Under the pieces are notes generated by a model. The model had not been told where the DNA came from, did not search any database, and saw nothing but the letters and a program-made list of their open reading frames with translations. 50,921 bases of DNA from Deltaproteobacteria bacterium (lineage in GTDB: Bacteria > Myxococcota_A > Polyangia > Haliangiales > Haliangiaceae), in the NCBI GenBank assembly GCA_013813765.1, contig JACCRC010000491.1, positions 1 through 50,921 of the forward strand, written 5' to 3'. Every line of letters begins with the position of its first letter. The first letter of the stretch is position 1. Below, piece by piece: positions 28,439-36,182 of the stretch. Made by a program: the position numbers and the translations under genes.

Positions 28439-28711
28439 TCAGTTCTCGAGGATCGCGTCGAGTGCCGTGACGAGCGAGACGAGGTCCTTGTGCAGCGCGA
28501 TCTGGTCGATCGTCGCATTGGGCTCCTCGCAATCGGAGGCGGCTGCAGCGACCGCCTCGCTCATCGCATTGCGGAACTGCGCATGATCCGGGCGCTCGCT
28601 GCTCGTCGTGAACCACATCGTCTCGTGAGGGGAAACCAGCGTGTCATCGCGCCACACCCACCCCTCCCCGACGAGGATCTCTCGGAGCTGAAACCAGCGG
28701 GCGTCCATCAT
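28439..28711 (-). CDS. Small protein of unknown function
   Basis: A 90-residue acidic protein with the pattern W-F-Q-L-R-E-I-L-V-G-E-G-W-V-W-R-D-D near the N terminus and a helical C-terminal half. Composition and length look like a real soluble protein. It starts with two Met codons. It lies 37 bp downstream of another small gene on the same strand and ends 5 bp from the convergent tamB. No family recognised. Confidence 0.55.
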   Translation of the reverse strand: MMDARWFQLREILVGEGWVWRDDTLVSPHETMWFTTSSERPDHAQFRNAMSEAVAAAASDCEEPNATIDQIALHKDLVSLVTALDAILEN

Positions 28712-28748
28712 GGACGCTCGCAGCTGCAGGCCGCGTGCCTCGGGAGGC

Positions 28749-29054
28749 CTAGGGCTTGTTGGACTTATCGCGACGGAAACCGAGGAGCCCGCGCACGGCG
28801 GACCGTGCGCCGAGGCGCGGTAGCTGGGTGAGCACGCGTGCGAGCTGTAGGGCGAGCTGAAGGGGTGAATTTCCCCGGGCCTCGATCGTCGTCTGCTGCC
28901 CGTTGACGACGTCCTCGACCGCCCCCCGGGCGATCGTGCGGGATCCGTCGCTGCGGATCTCCACGACGAGGCGGGCGACGACGGGCGGCTCGTTCGCGGC
29001 CTCGACCTCCGCGGGCGCTTCCTTGACGAGCTCGGCCTTGGGAGGCTCCTTCAC
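28749..29054 (-). CDS. Small protein of unknown function
   Basis: A 101-residue protein. The N terminus is Lys/Glu/Pro-rich, the middle reads like a beta-rich strand set (V-A-R-L-V-V-E-I-R-S-D-G-S-R-T-I-A-R-G), and the basic C terminus is helical. The GTG start is 25 bp from the divergent pheA ATG. TAAGCT lies 6 nt before the GTG and there is no ribosome binding site, suggesting a leaderless transcript that also carries the following 90-residue gene. Confidence 0.6.
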   Translation of the reverse strand: MKEPPKAELVKEAPAEVEAANEPPVVARLVVEIRSDGSRTIARGAVEDVVNGQQTTIEARGNSPLQLALQLARVLTQLPRLGARSAVRGLLGFRRDKSNKP

Positions 29055-29060
29055 TCTCGT

Positions 29061-29066
29061 AGCTTA
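29061..29066 (-). promoter_or_regulatory. -10-like TAAGCT for the minus-strand small gene
   Basis: Read on the minus strand, TAAGCT ends 6 nt before the GTG at 29054. It lies one base from the -10-like hexamer of pheA on the other strand, so both promoters share the 25-bp intergenic space. Confidence 0.45.
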
Positions 29067-29067
29067 G

Positions 29068-29073
29068 TACGAT
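29068..29073 (+). promoter_or_regulatory. -10-like TACGAT before pheA
   Basis: TACGAT lies 6 nt before the pheA ATG, which would put the transcription start at or next to the A of ATG. No ribosome binding site is seen. Confidence 0.45.
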
Positions 29074-29079
29074 ACGGCC

Positions 29080-30204
29080 ATGTCGGCTCCTGATCTCTCG
29101 TCTCTCCGCGACCGCATCGAAGCCGTCGACCGCCAGATCATCGCCCTGCTCGCGGAGCGACTGAAGATCGTCGAGGAGGTTGCCGCTGCGAAGCTCGCGA
29201 GCGCGTCGCCGTTTCGCGACAAGCAGCGCGAGGAGCTGCTGCTGCAGCGGCTGCGCGCGCAGGCGACGGCGGCCGGCCTCGATCCCCACCAGGTGGAGCG
29301 GATGTACCGCGTGGTGATGGACATGTCCGTCGCGCACCAGGAGGCGACCGTGCGCAGCCGCGAGGACGCACCGCTGCGGATCACGTACCAGGGCGTCGAG
29401 GGTAGCTACAGCCACCTCGCCGCGCAGAAGCGGTATGCGGGCCGCACCGGCGGCGCACTGCTCAGCGGCCATGACACGTTTCGCGGTGCGGCGGAGGCGG
29501 TGCTCGCGGGCACCGCGGACCTCGCGCTTCTGCCGATCGAGAACACCACGGCCGGCAGCATCAACGAGACCTACGACCTGCTCGCCGGCGGCGGGCTCCA
29601 CATCACCGGCGAGGTGGTCAGCGCCATCGAGCACTGCTTGCTCGCGTTGCCGGGTGTCACGCTCGACGAGCTCCGCGTCGTGATGTCGCATCCGCAGGCG
29701 CTCGCGCAATGCGCGGGCTTCTTCTCCACGCACCCGCAGCTCAAGCCGCGCGCGGAGGTCGACACCGCCGGGAGCGCGCGCAAGGTGGGCGAGGGCAACG
29801 ACCGTACGCACGCGGCGATCGCGAGCTCGGCGGCTGCGAAGCGCTACGGGCTCGCGGTGCTCGCGACCGGCATCCAGACGACCGCGGGCAATGCGACGCG
29901 GTTCGTGGAGATCGGCCTCCGCCCGGCACCGGTGCCCGAGGGCTCGTCGGTGAAGACGTCGCTCGTACTCTCGCTCGCGGATCGTCCCGGTGCGCTCGGC
30001 GAGATCCTGATGCGGTTCGCGGGGCGCGGGCTGTCGCTCACGAAGCTCGAGTCGCGCCCGATCCCCGACGCGCCGTTCACGTACCGGTTCTACGCCGACG
30101 TGCTCGGCCACGTCGCGAGCGAGCCGTTTCACGCCGCGCTGGATGACATCCGTCCGCTGACCACCGAGCTGCGGATCCTCGGCACCTATCCAGCAGCGCA
30201 GTAG
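29080..30204 (+). CDS. pheA: Bifunctional chorismate mutase/prephenate dehydratase
   Basis: A 374-residue cytosolic enzyme of phenylalanine synthesis: chorismate to prephenate to phenylpyruvate. Residues 1-90 are an AroQ-type chorismate mutase (L-R-D-R-I-E-A-V-D-R-Q-I-I-A-L-L). Residues about 95-275 are prephenate dehydratase, with G-V-E-G-S-Y-S-H-L-A-A, P-I-E-N-T-T-A-G-S-I and the catalytic G-N-A-T-R-F motif. Residues about 285-370 are an ACT regulatory domain with the L-E-S-R-P phenylalanine-binding motif, implying feedback inhibition. Length is normal. The start is leaderless-looking, and a TonB receptor gene follows after 23 bp. Confidence 0.94.
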   Translation: MSAPDLSSLRDRIEAVDRQIIALLAERLKIVEEVAAAKLASASPFRDKQREELLLQRLRAQATAAGLDPHQVERMYRVVMDMSVAHQEATVRSREDAPLRITYQGVEGSYSHLAAQKRYAGRTGGALLSGHDTFRGAAEAVLAGTADLALLPIENTTAGSINETYDLLAGGGLHITGEVVSAIEHCLLALPGVTLDELRVVMSHPQALAQCAGFFSTHPQLKPRAEVDTAGSARKVGEGNDRTHAAIASSAAAKRYGLAVLATGIQTTAGNATRFVEIGLRPAPVPEGSSVKTSLVLSLADRPGALGEILMRFAGRGLSLTKLESRPIPDAPFTYRFYADVLGHVASEPFHAALDDIRPLTTELRILGTYPAAQ

Positions 30205-30214
30205 CCTTCTCTGC

Positions 30215-30220
30215 GATACT
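30215..30220 (+). promoter_or_regulatory. -10-like GATACT before the TonB-dependent receptor
   Basis: GATACT (preceded by TGC, an extended -10-like arrangement) lies 7 nt before the GTG start of the receptor gene, with no ribosome binding site. This suggests the receptor has its own promoter although pheA ends only 23 bp upstream. Confidence 0.4.
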
Positions 30221-30227
30221 GGGCCTC

Positions 30228-32975
30228 GTGCGGGTGACACGGCTCTGTTGGGCGCTCGTCCTCGCGACTGCGACGGCATCCGCGCAGCCGACGGAAGGCG
30301 AGGAGACGCCCGTGGAGCCGCCCGCCGAGCCGGCTCCTGCACCGCCGGCGGCGACGACCGGCACGATCAGCGGCACCGTCGAGTCGCCGGATCTCGATGC
30401 ACCGCTCGCCGGCGCGACGGTCACCGTCGTGGGAACGAAGCTGTCGACGCTCACCGATGACGAGGGCAAGTACGAGCTCGCAGTGCCGCCGGGCACCTTC
30501 AAGCTGAAGGTGGAGCTCCAGGGCTTCACGCCCGACCTCCGGAACGTGATCGTGACGCTCGGCGAGACCACGAAGGTCAACGTCCCGTTGACCACGATCC
30601 CGCTCATGAACGAGACGATCGTCGTGGTCGGCTCGCGCACGCCGCGCACGAACGTCGACTCACCGGTGCCCGTGGACGTGGTGACGTCCGAGGAGATCGC
30701 GCGCAGCGGCCGCACCGAGACCGGCCGCGTCCTCCACACGCTCGCGCCGTCGTTCATCTCGACGCCGCAGACGATCGCCGACGGCACCGACCACGTCGAC
30801 CCGGCGAGCCTGCGCGGGCTCGGACCGGATCAGGTCTTGATCCTGATCAACGGCAAGCGCCGCCATCGCAGTGCGCTGTTGCACCTCAACGGTACCTTCG
30901 GCCGCGGCACCGTCGGCACGGACCTCAACGCGATCCCGTCGGGCTCGATCAAGCGGATCGAGATCCTGCGCGATGGCGCCGGCTCGCAGTACGGCTCCGA
31001 CGCGATCGCCGGCGTGATCAACATCGTCACGAAGGACATCACCGATCTCGTCGATGTCTCCACCACGACCGGCATCACCGCACGGCGCGACGGTGCGCAG
31101 CTGAAGACGTCCGCGAACTACGGCTTCAAGGTCGGGCAGAAGGGGTTCGTCAACGTCACTGGCGAGTTCCTCCAGCGCCAGGCGACGAACCGCGCGGGGA
31201 CGTACACGGGCACGGTCTACAGCGACGACCGCACGATCGACGACCAGATGCTCGCGGCGAATCAGCTGACTCGCGAGGACTTCCAGATGAAGATCGGCGA
31301 GGCATCGGTCACCGCCGGCATGGGGCAGTACAACCTGATGCTGCCGGTCTCCGACGTCGCGCAGTTCTACAGCTTCGGCGACGTCTCGCACCGCCGCGGC
31401 GCTGCAGCGGGGTTCTACCGGTTCCCGAAGCAGACCTCGCAGAACGTCGCCGAGTTCTATCCCAACGGTTTTCTCCCCGAGATCCGACCGACGATCGACG
31501 ACAGCGCGTTCACGATCGGTCTGCGCCGCAAGGGCAAGTGGACCGTCGACGCGAGCCTGACGCATGGCACGAGCGCGTTCCAGTTCGATATCGAGAACTC
31601 GGTCAACGCATCCCTTGGCACCGCGAGCCCGACGACCTTCGATGCGGGCACGCTGCGCTCGACCCAGAGCGTCGCGAACCTCGATCTCCTCCACAAGCTC
31701 GAGCTGAAGGAGGTCAAGTCGGTCTCGTTCGTGCTCGGTAGCGAGCTGCGGATCGAGAACTACCAGATCCACGCGGGCGACGAGGCGAGCTACACGCTTG
31801 GCGGCGCGACGTTTGGTACCCCGCCGCAGCCGAAGCTCCCCGGTGCGCAGGTGTTCCCCGGCTATCAGCCGAGCAACGAGGTCGATCGCACGCGCGATTC
31901 GATCGGCGTCTACACCGGTCTCGAGAGCGAGCTGAACAAGGTCTTCGCGCTCGACATCGGCGGCCGGTTCGAGAACTACTCCGACTTCGGCCGCTCGTTG
32001 ATCGGCAAGATCGCCACGCGCGCGAAGCTCGGCGGCGGCCTGTCGCTGCGCGGCGCCGCGGGCACTGGCTTCCGCGCGCCGTCGCTGCAGCAGCTGTGGT
32101 TCTCGAACGTCTCGACGCTGTTCCTCCCCGACGCGACCGGGCAGCTGCAGCCGGCGCAGGTGCTCACGAGCAACAACGAGAGCCCGGTGACGAAGGCGTT
32201 CGGCATCCCGAAGCTGCGCGAGGAGCGCTCGATCAACTTCTCGGGCGGTCTGTCGTTTCGGCCGACGGAGAACCTCCTCATCACCACGGACGGCTACTTC
32301 ATCCGGCTGCGCGATCGGATCGTGCTGACGAGTCAGTTCACGAACGCGAACAGCGTCGTTCGCGACATCCTCGCTCCGTTTCCCGGCGTCAGCCAGGCAC
32401 AGTTCTTCGCGAACGCTGTCGATACCGATACCCGCGGCGTCGATGTCGTCATCGATTACTCGCACGAGGTGGGCGACGGCACGCTGGCGCTCACCGCGTC
32501 CGCGAACTTCACGACCACGCAGGTGAAGCAGGTGAACATCCCGCGCTCGCTCGAGCAGCGGTTCGGCGCGAATCCGGACCAGCTGAAGACGTTCTTCTTC
32601 GGCCGCCTCGCGACGAACCGTCTCGAGGACTCGGTGCCACATCAGAAGGGGACCGCCGCGGTGCGCTACTCGCTCGCCGGTCTGTCGGCGCTCGTGCGCG
32701 CGAACTACTACGGCCGCGTTCGTTATCGCGCCGACGATCCCGCCGCCGACGAGGTCTTCGGCGCGAAGGTCCTGTTCGACGTCGACGTCGGCTACCAGAT
32801 CACGAAGAACGTGCTGTTCTCGATCGGCGCCGACAACGTGCTGAACACGTATCCGGACCCGGTGGAGAAGGACGTCAACTCGAGCTTCGGCCGCTTCGTC
32901 TACAGCCGGAACGTCAGCCAGTTTGGTGAGAATGGTGGTTTCTATTACGTAAAGCTGGGCCTGACGCTATTCTGA
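30228..32975 (+). CDS. TonB-dependent outer-membrane receptor with carboxypeptidase-regulatory-like N-terminal domain
   Basis: A 915-residue outer-membrane protein. A short signal peptide (cleavage after A-S-A near 18-20) is followed by an acidic Pro-rich linker and a CarboxypepD_reg-like beta domain at about 43-120. A TonB-box-like E-T-I-V-V-V-G follows near 128-134. The plug (V-V-T-S-E-E-I-A-R-S-G, L-R-G-L-G-P-D-Q-V-L-I-L-I-N-G-K-R) covers about 140-280. The barrel ends in the classic aromatic terminus L-G-L-T-L-F. Such receptors import siderophores, vitamins or glycans using force from TonB. The substrate cannot be named. The next gene, 12 bp on, encodes a kinase that ends in a TonB C-terminal domain. 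Confidence 0.9.
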   Translation: MRVTRLCWALVLATATASAQPTEGEETPVEPPAEPAPAPPAATTGTISGTVESPDLDAPLAGATVTVVGTKLSTLTDDEGKYELAVPPGTFKLKVELQGFTPDLRNVIVTLGETTKVNVPLTTIPLMNETIVVVGSRTPRTNVDSPVPVDVVTSEEIARSGRTETGRVLHTLAPSFISTPQTIADGTDHVDPASLRGLGPDQVLILINGKRRHRSALLHLNGTFGRGTVGTDLNAIPSGSIKRIEILRDGAGSQYGSDAIAGVINIVTKDITDLVDVSTTTGITARRDGAQLKTSANYGFKVGQKGFVNVTGEFLQRQATNRAGTYTGTVYSDDRTIDDQMLAANQLTREDFQMKIGEASVTAGMGQYNLMLPVSDVAQFYSFGDVSHRRGAAAGFYRFPKQTSQNVAEFYPNGFLPEIRPTIDDSAFTIGLRRKGKWTVDASLTHGTSAFQFDIENSVNASLGTASPTTFDAGTLRSTQSVANLDLLHKLELKEVKSVSFVLGSELRIENYQIHAGDEASYTLGGATFGTPPQPKLPGAQVFPGYQPSNEVDRTRDSIGVYTGLESELNKVFALDIGGRFENYSDFGRSLIGKIATRAKLGGGLSLRGAAGTGFRAPSLQQLWFSNVSTLFLPDATGQLQPAQVLTSNNESPVTKAFGIPKLREERSINFSGGLSFRPTENLLITTDGYFIRLRDRIVLTSQFTNANSVVRDILAPFPGVSQAQFFANAVDTDTRGVDVVIDYSHEVGDGTLALTASANFTTTQVKQVNIPRSLEQRFGANPDQLKTFFFGRLATNRLEDSVPHQKGTAAVRYSLAGLSALVRANYYGRVRYRADDPAADEVFGAKVLFDVDVGYQITKNVLFSIGADNVLNTYPDPVEKDVNSSFGRFVYSRNVSQFGENGGFYYVKLGLTLF

Positions 32976-32987
32976 GCGAGCGCGTTC

Positions 32988-35177
32988 ATGCCCGCTGCTC
33001 CTGATCACAAGCCGAGCGATGTGTTCGGCCCGTACGAGCTCTACGAGAGGCTCGGGCTCGGCGGCATGGCGACCGTCCATCGCGCGAAGAAGCACGGCAT
33101 CGAAGGCTTCGAGCGAAGCGTCGCGCTGAAGCGCATGCTCTCGCACCTCGCGGAGGATCACTCGTTCGTGGAGTCGTTCATCCGCGAGGCGAAGGTCGCA
33201 TCGCTGTTGCAGCACCCGAACATCGCGCAGGTCTACGACTTCGGGCGGATCAACGGCGTCTACTACATCGCCATGGAGCTGGTGAGCGGCTTTGATGTCC
33301 GCAAGCTCCTCCGCTACGCGAACCGGGCGAATGAATCGATCCCGCTGCCGGTCGTGCTGTCGATCCTCGGCGAGCTGTGCGACGCGCTCGAGTACGCACA
33401 CGGCTTTGTCGACGAGCACGGCACGCAGCTCAACATCGTCCACCGCGACATCTCGCCATCGAACCTGATCGTCGCTCACACCGGGCACCTGAAGATCATC
33501 GACTTCGGCATCGCGAAGGCGTCGAGCCACCAGCTCCACACCGAGAGCGGGCTCGTGAAGGGCAAGCTCGGCTACATGTCTCCCGAGGCTGCACTCGGGA
33601 TGCAGCTCACGCCGGTCGCCGACATCTTCTCCGTCGGAGTCGTCGCGTGGGAGCTGGTCACCGCGTCGCCGCTGTTCTCGTCGCGCACCGACTTCGAGAC
33701 GATGCGCCGGATCCGCGAGGCGGACATCGTGCCGCCGTCGCGCAACAACCCGGCGTGCCCGCCGGATCTCGATCGGGTGATCCTGAACGCGCTCGAACGC
33801 GATCCCGCGCGGCGGTTACCGTCGGCGCACGCGTTCCGTACCGCACTCGACAACATCGCGCTGCGCGCCGGCGTGCAGGCCTCCGCGCGCAGTGTCGCGG
33901 AGTGGTGCGCGCAGTACACGCAGCCAAGCGATTCGTGGGCCGGCTCGTCGCATCCGTCGGGACGCAAGCTTCCGCTGCCGCCCGCCGCAGAGCCCCCAAC
34001 GGAGATGCGCAGGCAGCACACGCGCAGCTCGTCGCGGCTCAAGCGCTCGACCGCGGACATCGCGCTCGCGAACGCGATCTGGGGCGACGAGATCGCGACC
34101 TCCGCTGCGATGGCGCCGCTGCCCGACTTCAGTCACGAGGCGCAGACCGGGACGCCGAGCGTGCAGCAACCGGCTGTGCCACCGCGGTCGTCGCAGCCGA
34201 CGGTCGCGATACCCAAAGGGACGACGCCGACGCGGCCCCCGCCGATCGTCGAGTACTCGCCGCCGGTGCCGGTGGCAATGCCGTCGCGGGTCGAGCCGAA
34301 GTCGCGCCGCACGCCGATCGCGCTCCTGACGGCGCTCGCGCTCGTCGCGGCGGGCCTCGCGACGTATCTGATCCTCGCGCGGAAGTCCGAGCCCGCTTCC
34401 ACGCCGCCGGTGACGACCGCGACAATCACGTTCGAGATCGTTCCCGCCGGCGCCGTGGTCTCCGCAGGTGACAAGGAGCTCGGCCGCGTGTCACCGCTCG
34501 TCGTCGAGCTTCCCGATGGCGTGCACTCGGTCTCTGCAAGGCACGAGGGGCACCGCAACTGGGCCGGCTCGGTGTCCGTACGCGCCGGCGAGCCACAGCA
34601 GATCAAGATCGCGCTCGACAAGGAGCGCGAGCCCGAGCCAATCGCGGTCGCGACACCACCGCCGATCGAGCCGACGCCACAGATCAAGCCGCCGCCGCCG
34701 AAGGCGAACCCGCCGCCGCAGATCAAGACGTCGCCGAAGAAGGGCAATGCGAAGAATCTGCCGGAACCGAAGCGCATCGAGCCCGAGCCGCCGCCGGTGG
34801 AGACACCCGTCGTGACGAAGGTCGAGCCTCCAAAGGTCGAGCCGCCGAAAGTGGAGCCTCCGAAGGTCGAGCCGCCGAAGCCGCCCGCGCGCACGCCGGT
34901 CGTGGCCGCAACCGCGGTGCAGAAGCTCTCCGGCGAGGTCCCGACGATCCGCGCGAAGGGTGAAGCGTCGAATGGCGACGTGCTCGTGAAGGTGTGCATC
35001 GACGAGCGCGGCAGCGTGACGTCGGTGAAGATCGTGCGCTCGACGGCGGATGTCGCCGGCGAGCTTCAAGCCGCGCTCGGCACGTGGCGCTACAAGCCCT
35101 ACCTGAACGCACAGCAACAGCCGTCTCCGGTGTGCTTCGCGCTGAACCTGCGTCTCGTGTTCAAGCGCGCGGACTGA
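32988..35177 (+). CDS. Membrane Ser/Thr protein kinase fused to PEGA-like and TonB C-terminal domains
   Basis: A 729-residue protein in one frame. The cytoplasmic Hanks kinase domain spans about 14-285: Gly loop L-G-L-G-G-M-A-T-V (22-30), Lys48, Glu67, H-R-D at 152-154 with Asn159, D-F-G at 172-174 and M-S-P-E. The usual HRDxK Lys is Ser, common in myxobacterial kinases. A linker of 150 residues leads to one membrane segment at about 443-463. Outside are a PEGA-like beta domain (about 478-545), a Pro/Lys-rich rod (548-640) with four VEPPK repeats, and a TonB_C-like domain (about 645-729; G-S-V-T-S-V-K-I-V-R-S, W-R-Y-K-P-Y). It starts 12 bp after the TonB receptor, so the pair is probably co-transcribed. 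Confidence 0.85.
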   Translation: MPAAPDHKPSDVFGPYELYERLGLGGMATVHRAKKHGIEGFERSVALKRMLSHLAEDHSFVESFIREAKVASLLQHPNIAQVYDFGRINGVYYIAMELVSGFDVRKLLRYANRANESIPLPVVLSILGELCDALEYAHGFVDEHGTQLNIVHRDISPSNLIVAHTGHLKIIDFGIAKASSHQLHTESGLVKGKLGYMSPEAALGMQLTPVADIFSVGVVAWELVTASPLFSSRTDFETMRRIREADIVPPSRNNPACPPDLDRVILNALERDPARRLPSAHAFRTALDNIALRAGVQASARSVAEWCAQYTQPSDSWAGSSHPSGRKLPLPPAAEPPTEMRRQHTRSSSRLKRSTADIALANAIWGDEIATSAAMAPLPDFSHEAQTGTPSVQQPAVPPRSSQPTVAIPKGTTPTRPPPIVEYSPPVPVAMPSRVEPKSRRTPIALLTALALVAAGLATYLILARKSEPASTPPVTTATITFEIVPAGAVVSAGDKELGRVSPLVVELPDGVHSVSARHEGHRNWAGSVSVRAGEPQQIKIALDKEREPEPIAVATPPPIEPTPQIKPPPPKANPPPQIKTSPKKGNAKNLPEPKRIEPEPPPVETPVVTKVEPPKVEPPKVEPPKVEPPKPPARTPVVAATAVQKLSGEVPTIRAKGEASNGDVLVKVCIDERGSVTSVKIVRSTADVAGELQAALGTWRYKPYLNAQQQPSPVCFALNLRLVFKRAD
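34821..34880 (+). repeat. Four tandem 15-bp repeats encoding V-E-P-P-K
   Basis: Four adjacent near-identical 15-bp units lie in the Pro-rich segment of the kinase-TonB gene. They differ only at synonymous third positions, so selection has kept the protein repeat. It resembles the stiff X-Pro spacer that lets TonB span the periplasm. Confidence 0.85.
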
Positions 35178-35179
35178 AG

Positions 35180-35185
35180 TACTCT
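35180..35185 (+). promoter_or_regulatory. -10-like TACTCT before the quinone oxidoreductase gene
   Basis: TACTCT lies 7 nt before ATG 35193 with no ribosome binding site between, and 3 nt after the kinase-TonB stop codon. It is a weak match to a -10 element but is placed as in other genes of the window. Confidence 0.3.
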
Positions 35186-35192
35186 GCGCGGC

Positions 35193-36170
35193 ATGCGCGC
35201 AGTCCGCGTCCACGAGCTCTCCGGTCCGTCCGCTCTTCGCGTCGACGATGACGTGCCCGATCCGGTCGCCGGTGCCGGGCAGGTCGTGATCGACGTGAAG
35301 GCAGCCGGCGTGAACTTCCCCGACATCCTGCTGACACGCGGCATGTACCAGTTCAAGCCGTCGCCACCGTTCTCGCCCGGCGGCGAGTGCGCGGGCATCG
35401 TCAGCGCCGTCGGCGGCGGCGTCACCACGCTCGCCGTCGGTGATCGCGTCGCGTGCACGCTGCTCTACGGCGCCTTCGCCGAGAAGGTCGTCGCGCCCGA
35501 GCTCGCGGTGGTGAAGCTGCCCGACGCGATCGGATTCGAGATCGGTGCCGCGACGCTGCTCACCTACGCGACGACGTATCACGCACTCCATGATCGCGCC
35601 GCGCTGAAGTCCGGCGAGCGGCTGCTCGTGCTCGGAGCCGCCGGCGGTGTGGGCATCGCAGCCGTCGAGCTCGGCGCGCTGATGGGCGCGCACGTGATCG
35701 CCGCGGCCTCCACCGACGACAAGCTGCTGTTCTGCAAGCAGCACGGTGCGCTCGACACGATCAACTACGCGAGCGAGGATCTGAAGGATCGGATCAAGGC
35801 GCTGACCGGCGGCAACGGCGTCGACGTTGTCTACGATCCCGTCGGTGGCTCGCTCGCCGAGGCCGCGCTGCGCGGCACCGCGTGGCAGGGCAGGTTCCTC
35901 GTCGTCGGCTTCGCCTCGGGCGACATCCCGAAGATCCCGCTGAACCTCGTGCTGCTGAAGGGCTGCCAGATCGTCGGCGTGTTCTGGGGCTCGTTTGCGA
36001 TGCGGGATCCCAAACAGAACCGTGCTCACGCCGAGCAGATCTTTCGCTGGGTAGCCGAAGGGAAGTTGCGTCCCGCGATCGACGCCACGCTGCCCTTCGA
36101 CAAGGCTGCGGAAGCACTGGGCCGCCTCGACGCGCGAAAAGTGAAGGGCAAGTTGGTGCTCGTGCCGTGA
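35193..36170 (+). CDS. NADPH:quinone oxidoreductase-like medium-chain dehydrogenase
   Basis: A 325-residue cytosolic protein of the zinc-independent quinone oxidoreductase group of the MDR family. It has a GroES-like N-terminal domain with A-A-G-V-N-F-P-D and the G-x-E-C-A-G-x-V pattern, and a Rossmann domain whose NAD(P)-binding loop is L-G-A-A-G-G-V-G (about 148-155). Zinc ligands of alcohol dehydrogenases are absent. It probably reduces quinones or acts as an enoyl reductase with NADPH; the natural substrate is unknown. Length is typical. It begins 15 bp after the kinase-TonB gene, probably from its own promoter. Confidence 0.88.
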   Translation: MRAVRVHELSGPSALRVDDDVPDPVAGAGQVVIDVKAAGVNFPDILLTRGMYQFKPSPPFSPGGECAGIVSAVGGGVTTLAVGDRVACTLLYGAFAEKVVAPELAVVKLPDAIGFEIGAATLLTYATTYHALHDRAALKSGERLLVLGAAGGVGIAAVELGALMGAHVIAAASTDDKLLFCKQHGALDTINYASEDLKDRIKALTGGNGVDVVYDPVGGSLAEAALRGTAWQGRFLVVGFASGDIPKIPLNLVLLKGCQIVGVFWGSFAMRDPKQNRAHAEQIFRWVAEGKLRPAIDATLPFDKAAEALGRLDARKVKGKLVLVP

Positions 36171-36176
36171 GATAGT
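36171..36176 (+). promoter_or_regulatory. -10-like GATAGT before the Gly-rich lipoprotein gene
   Basis: GATAGT begins directly after the stop of the oxidoreductase gene and ends 6 nt before the ATG of the next gene, which has no ribosome binding site. I see no good -35 element. Confidence 0.35.
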
Positions 36177-36182
36177 CCGCGG

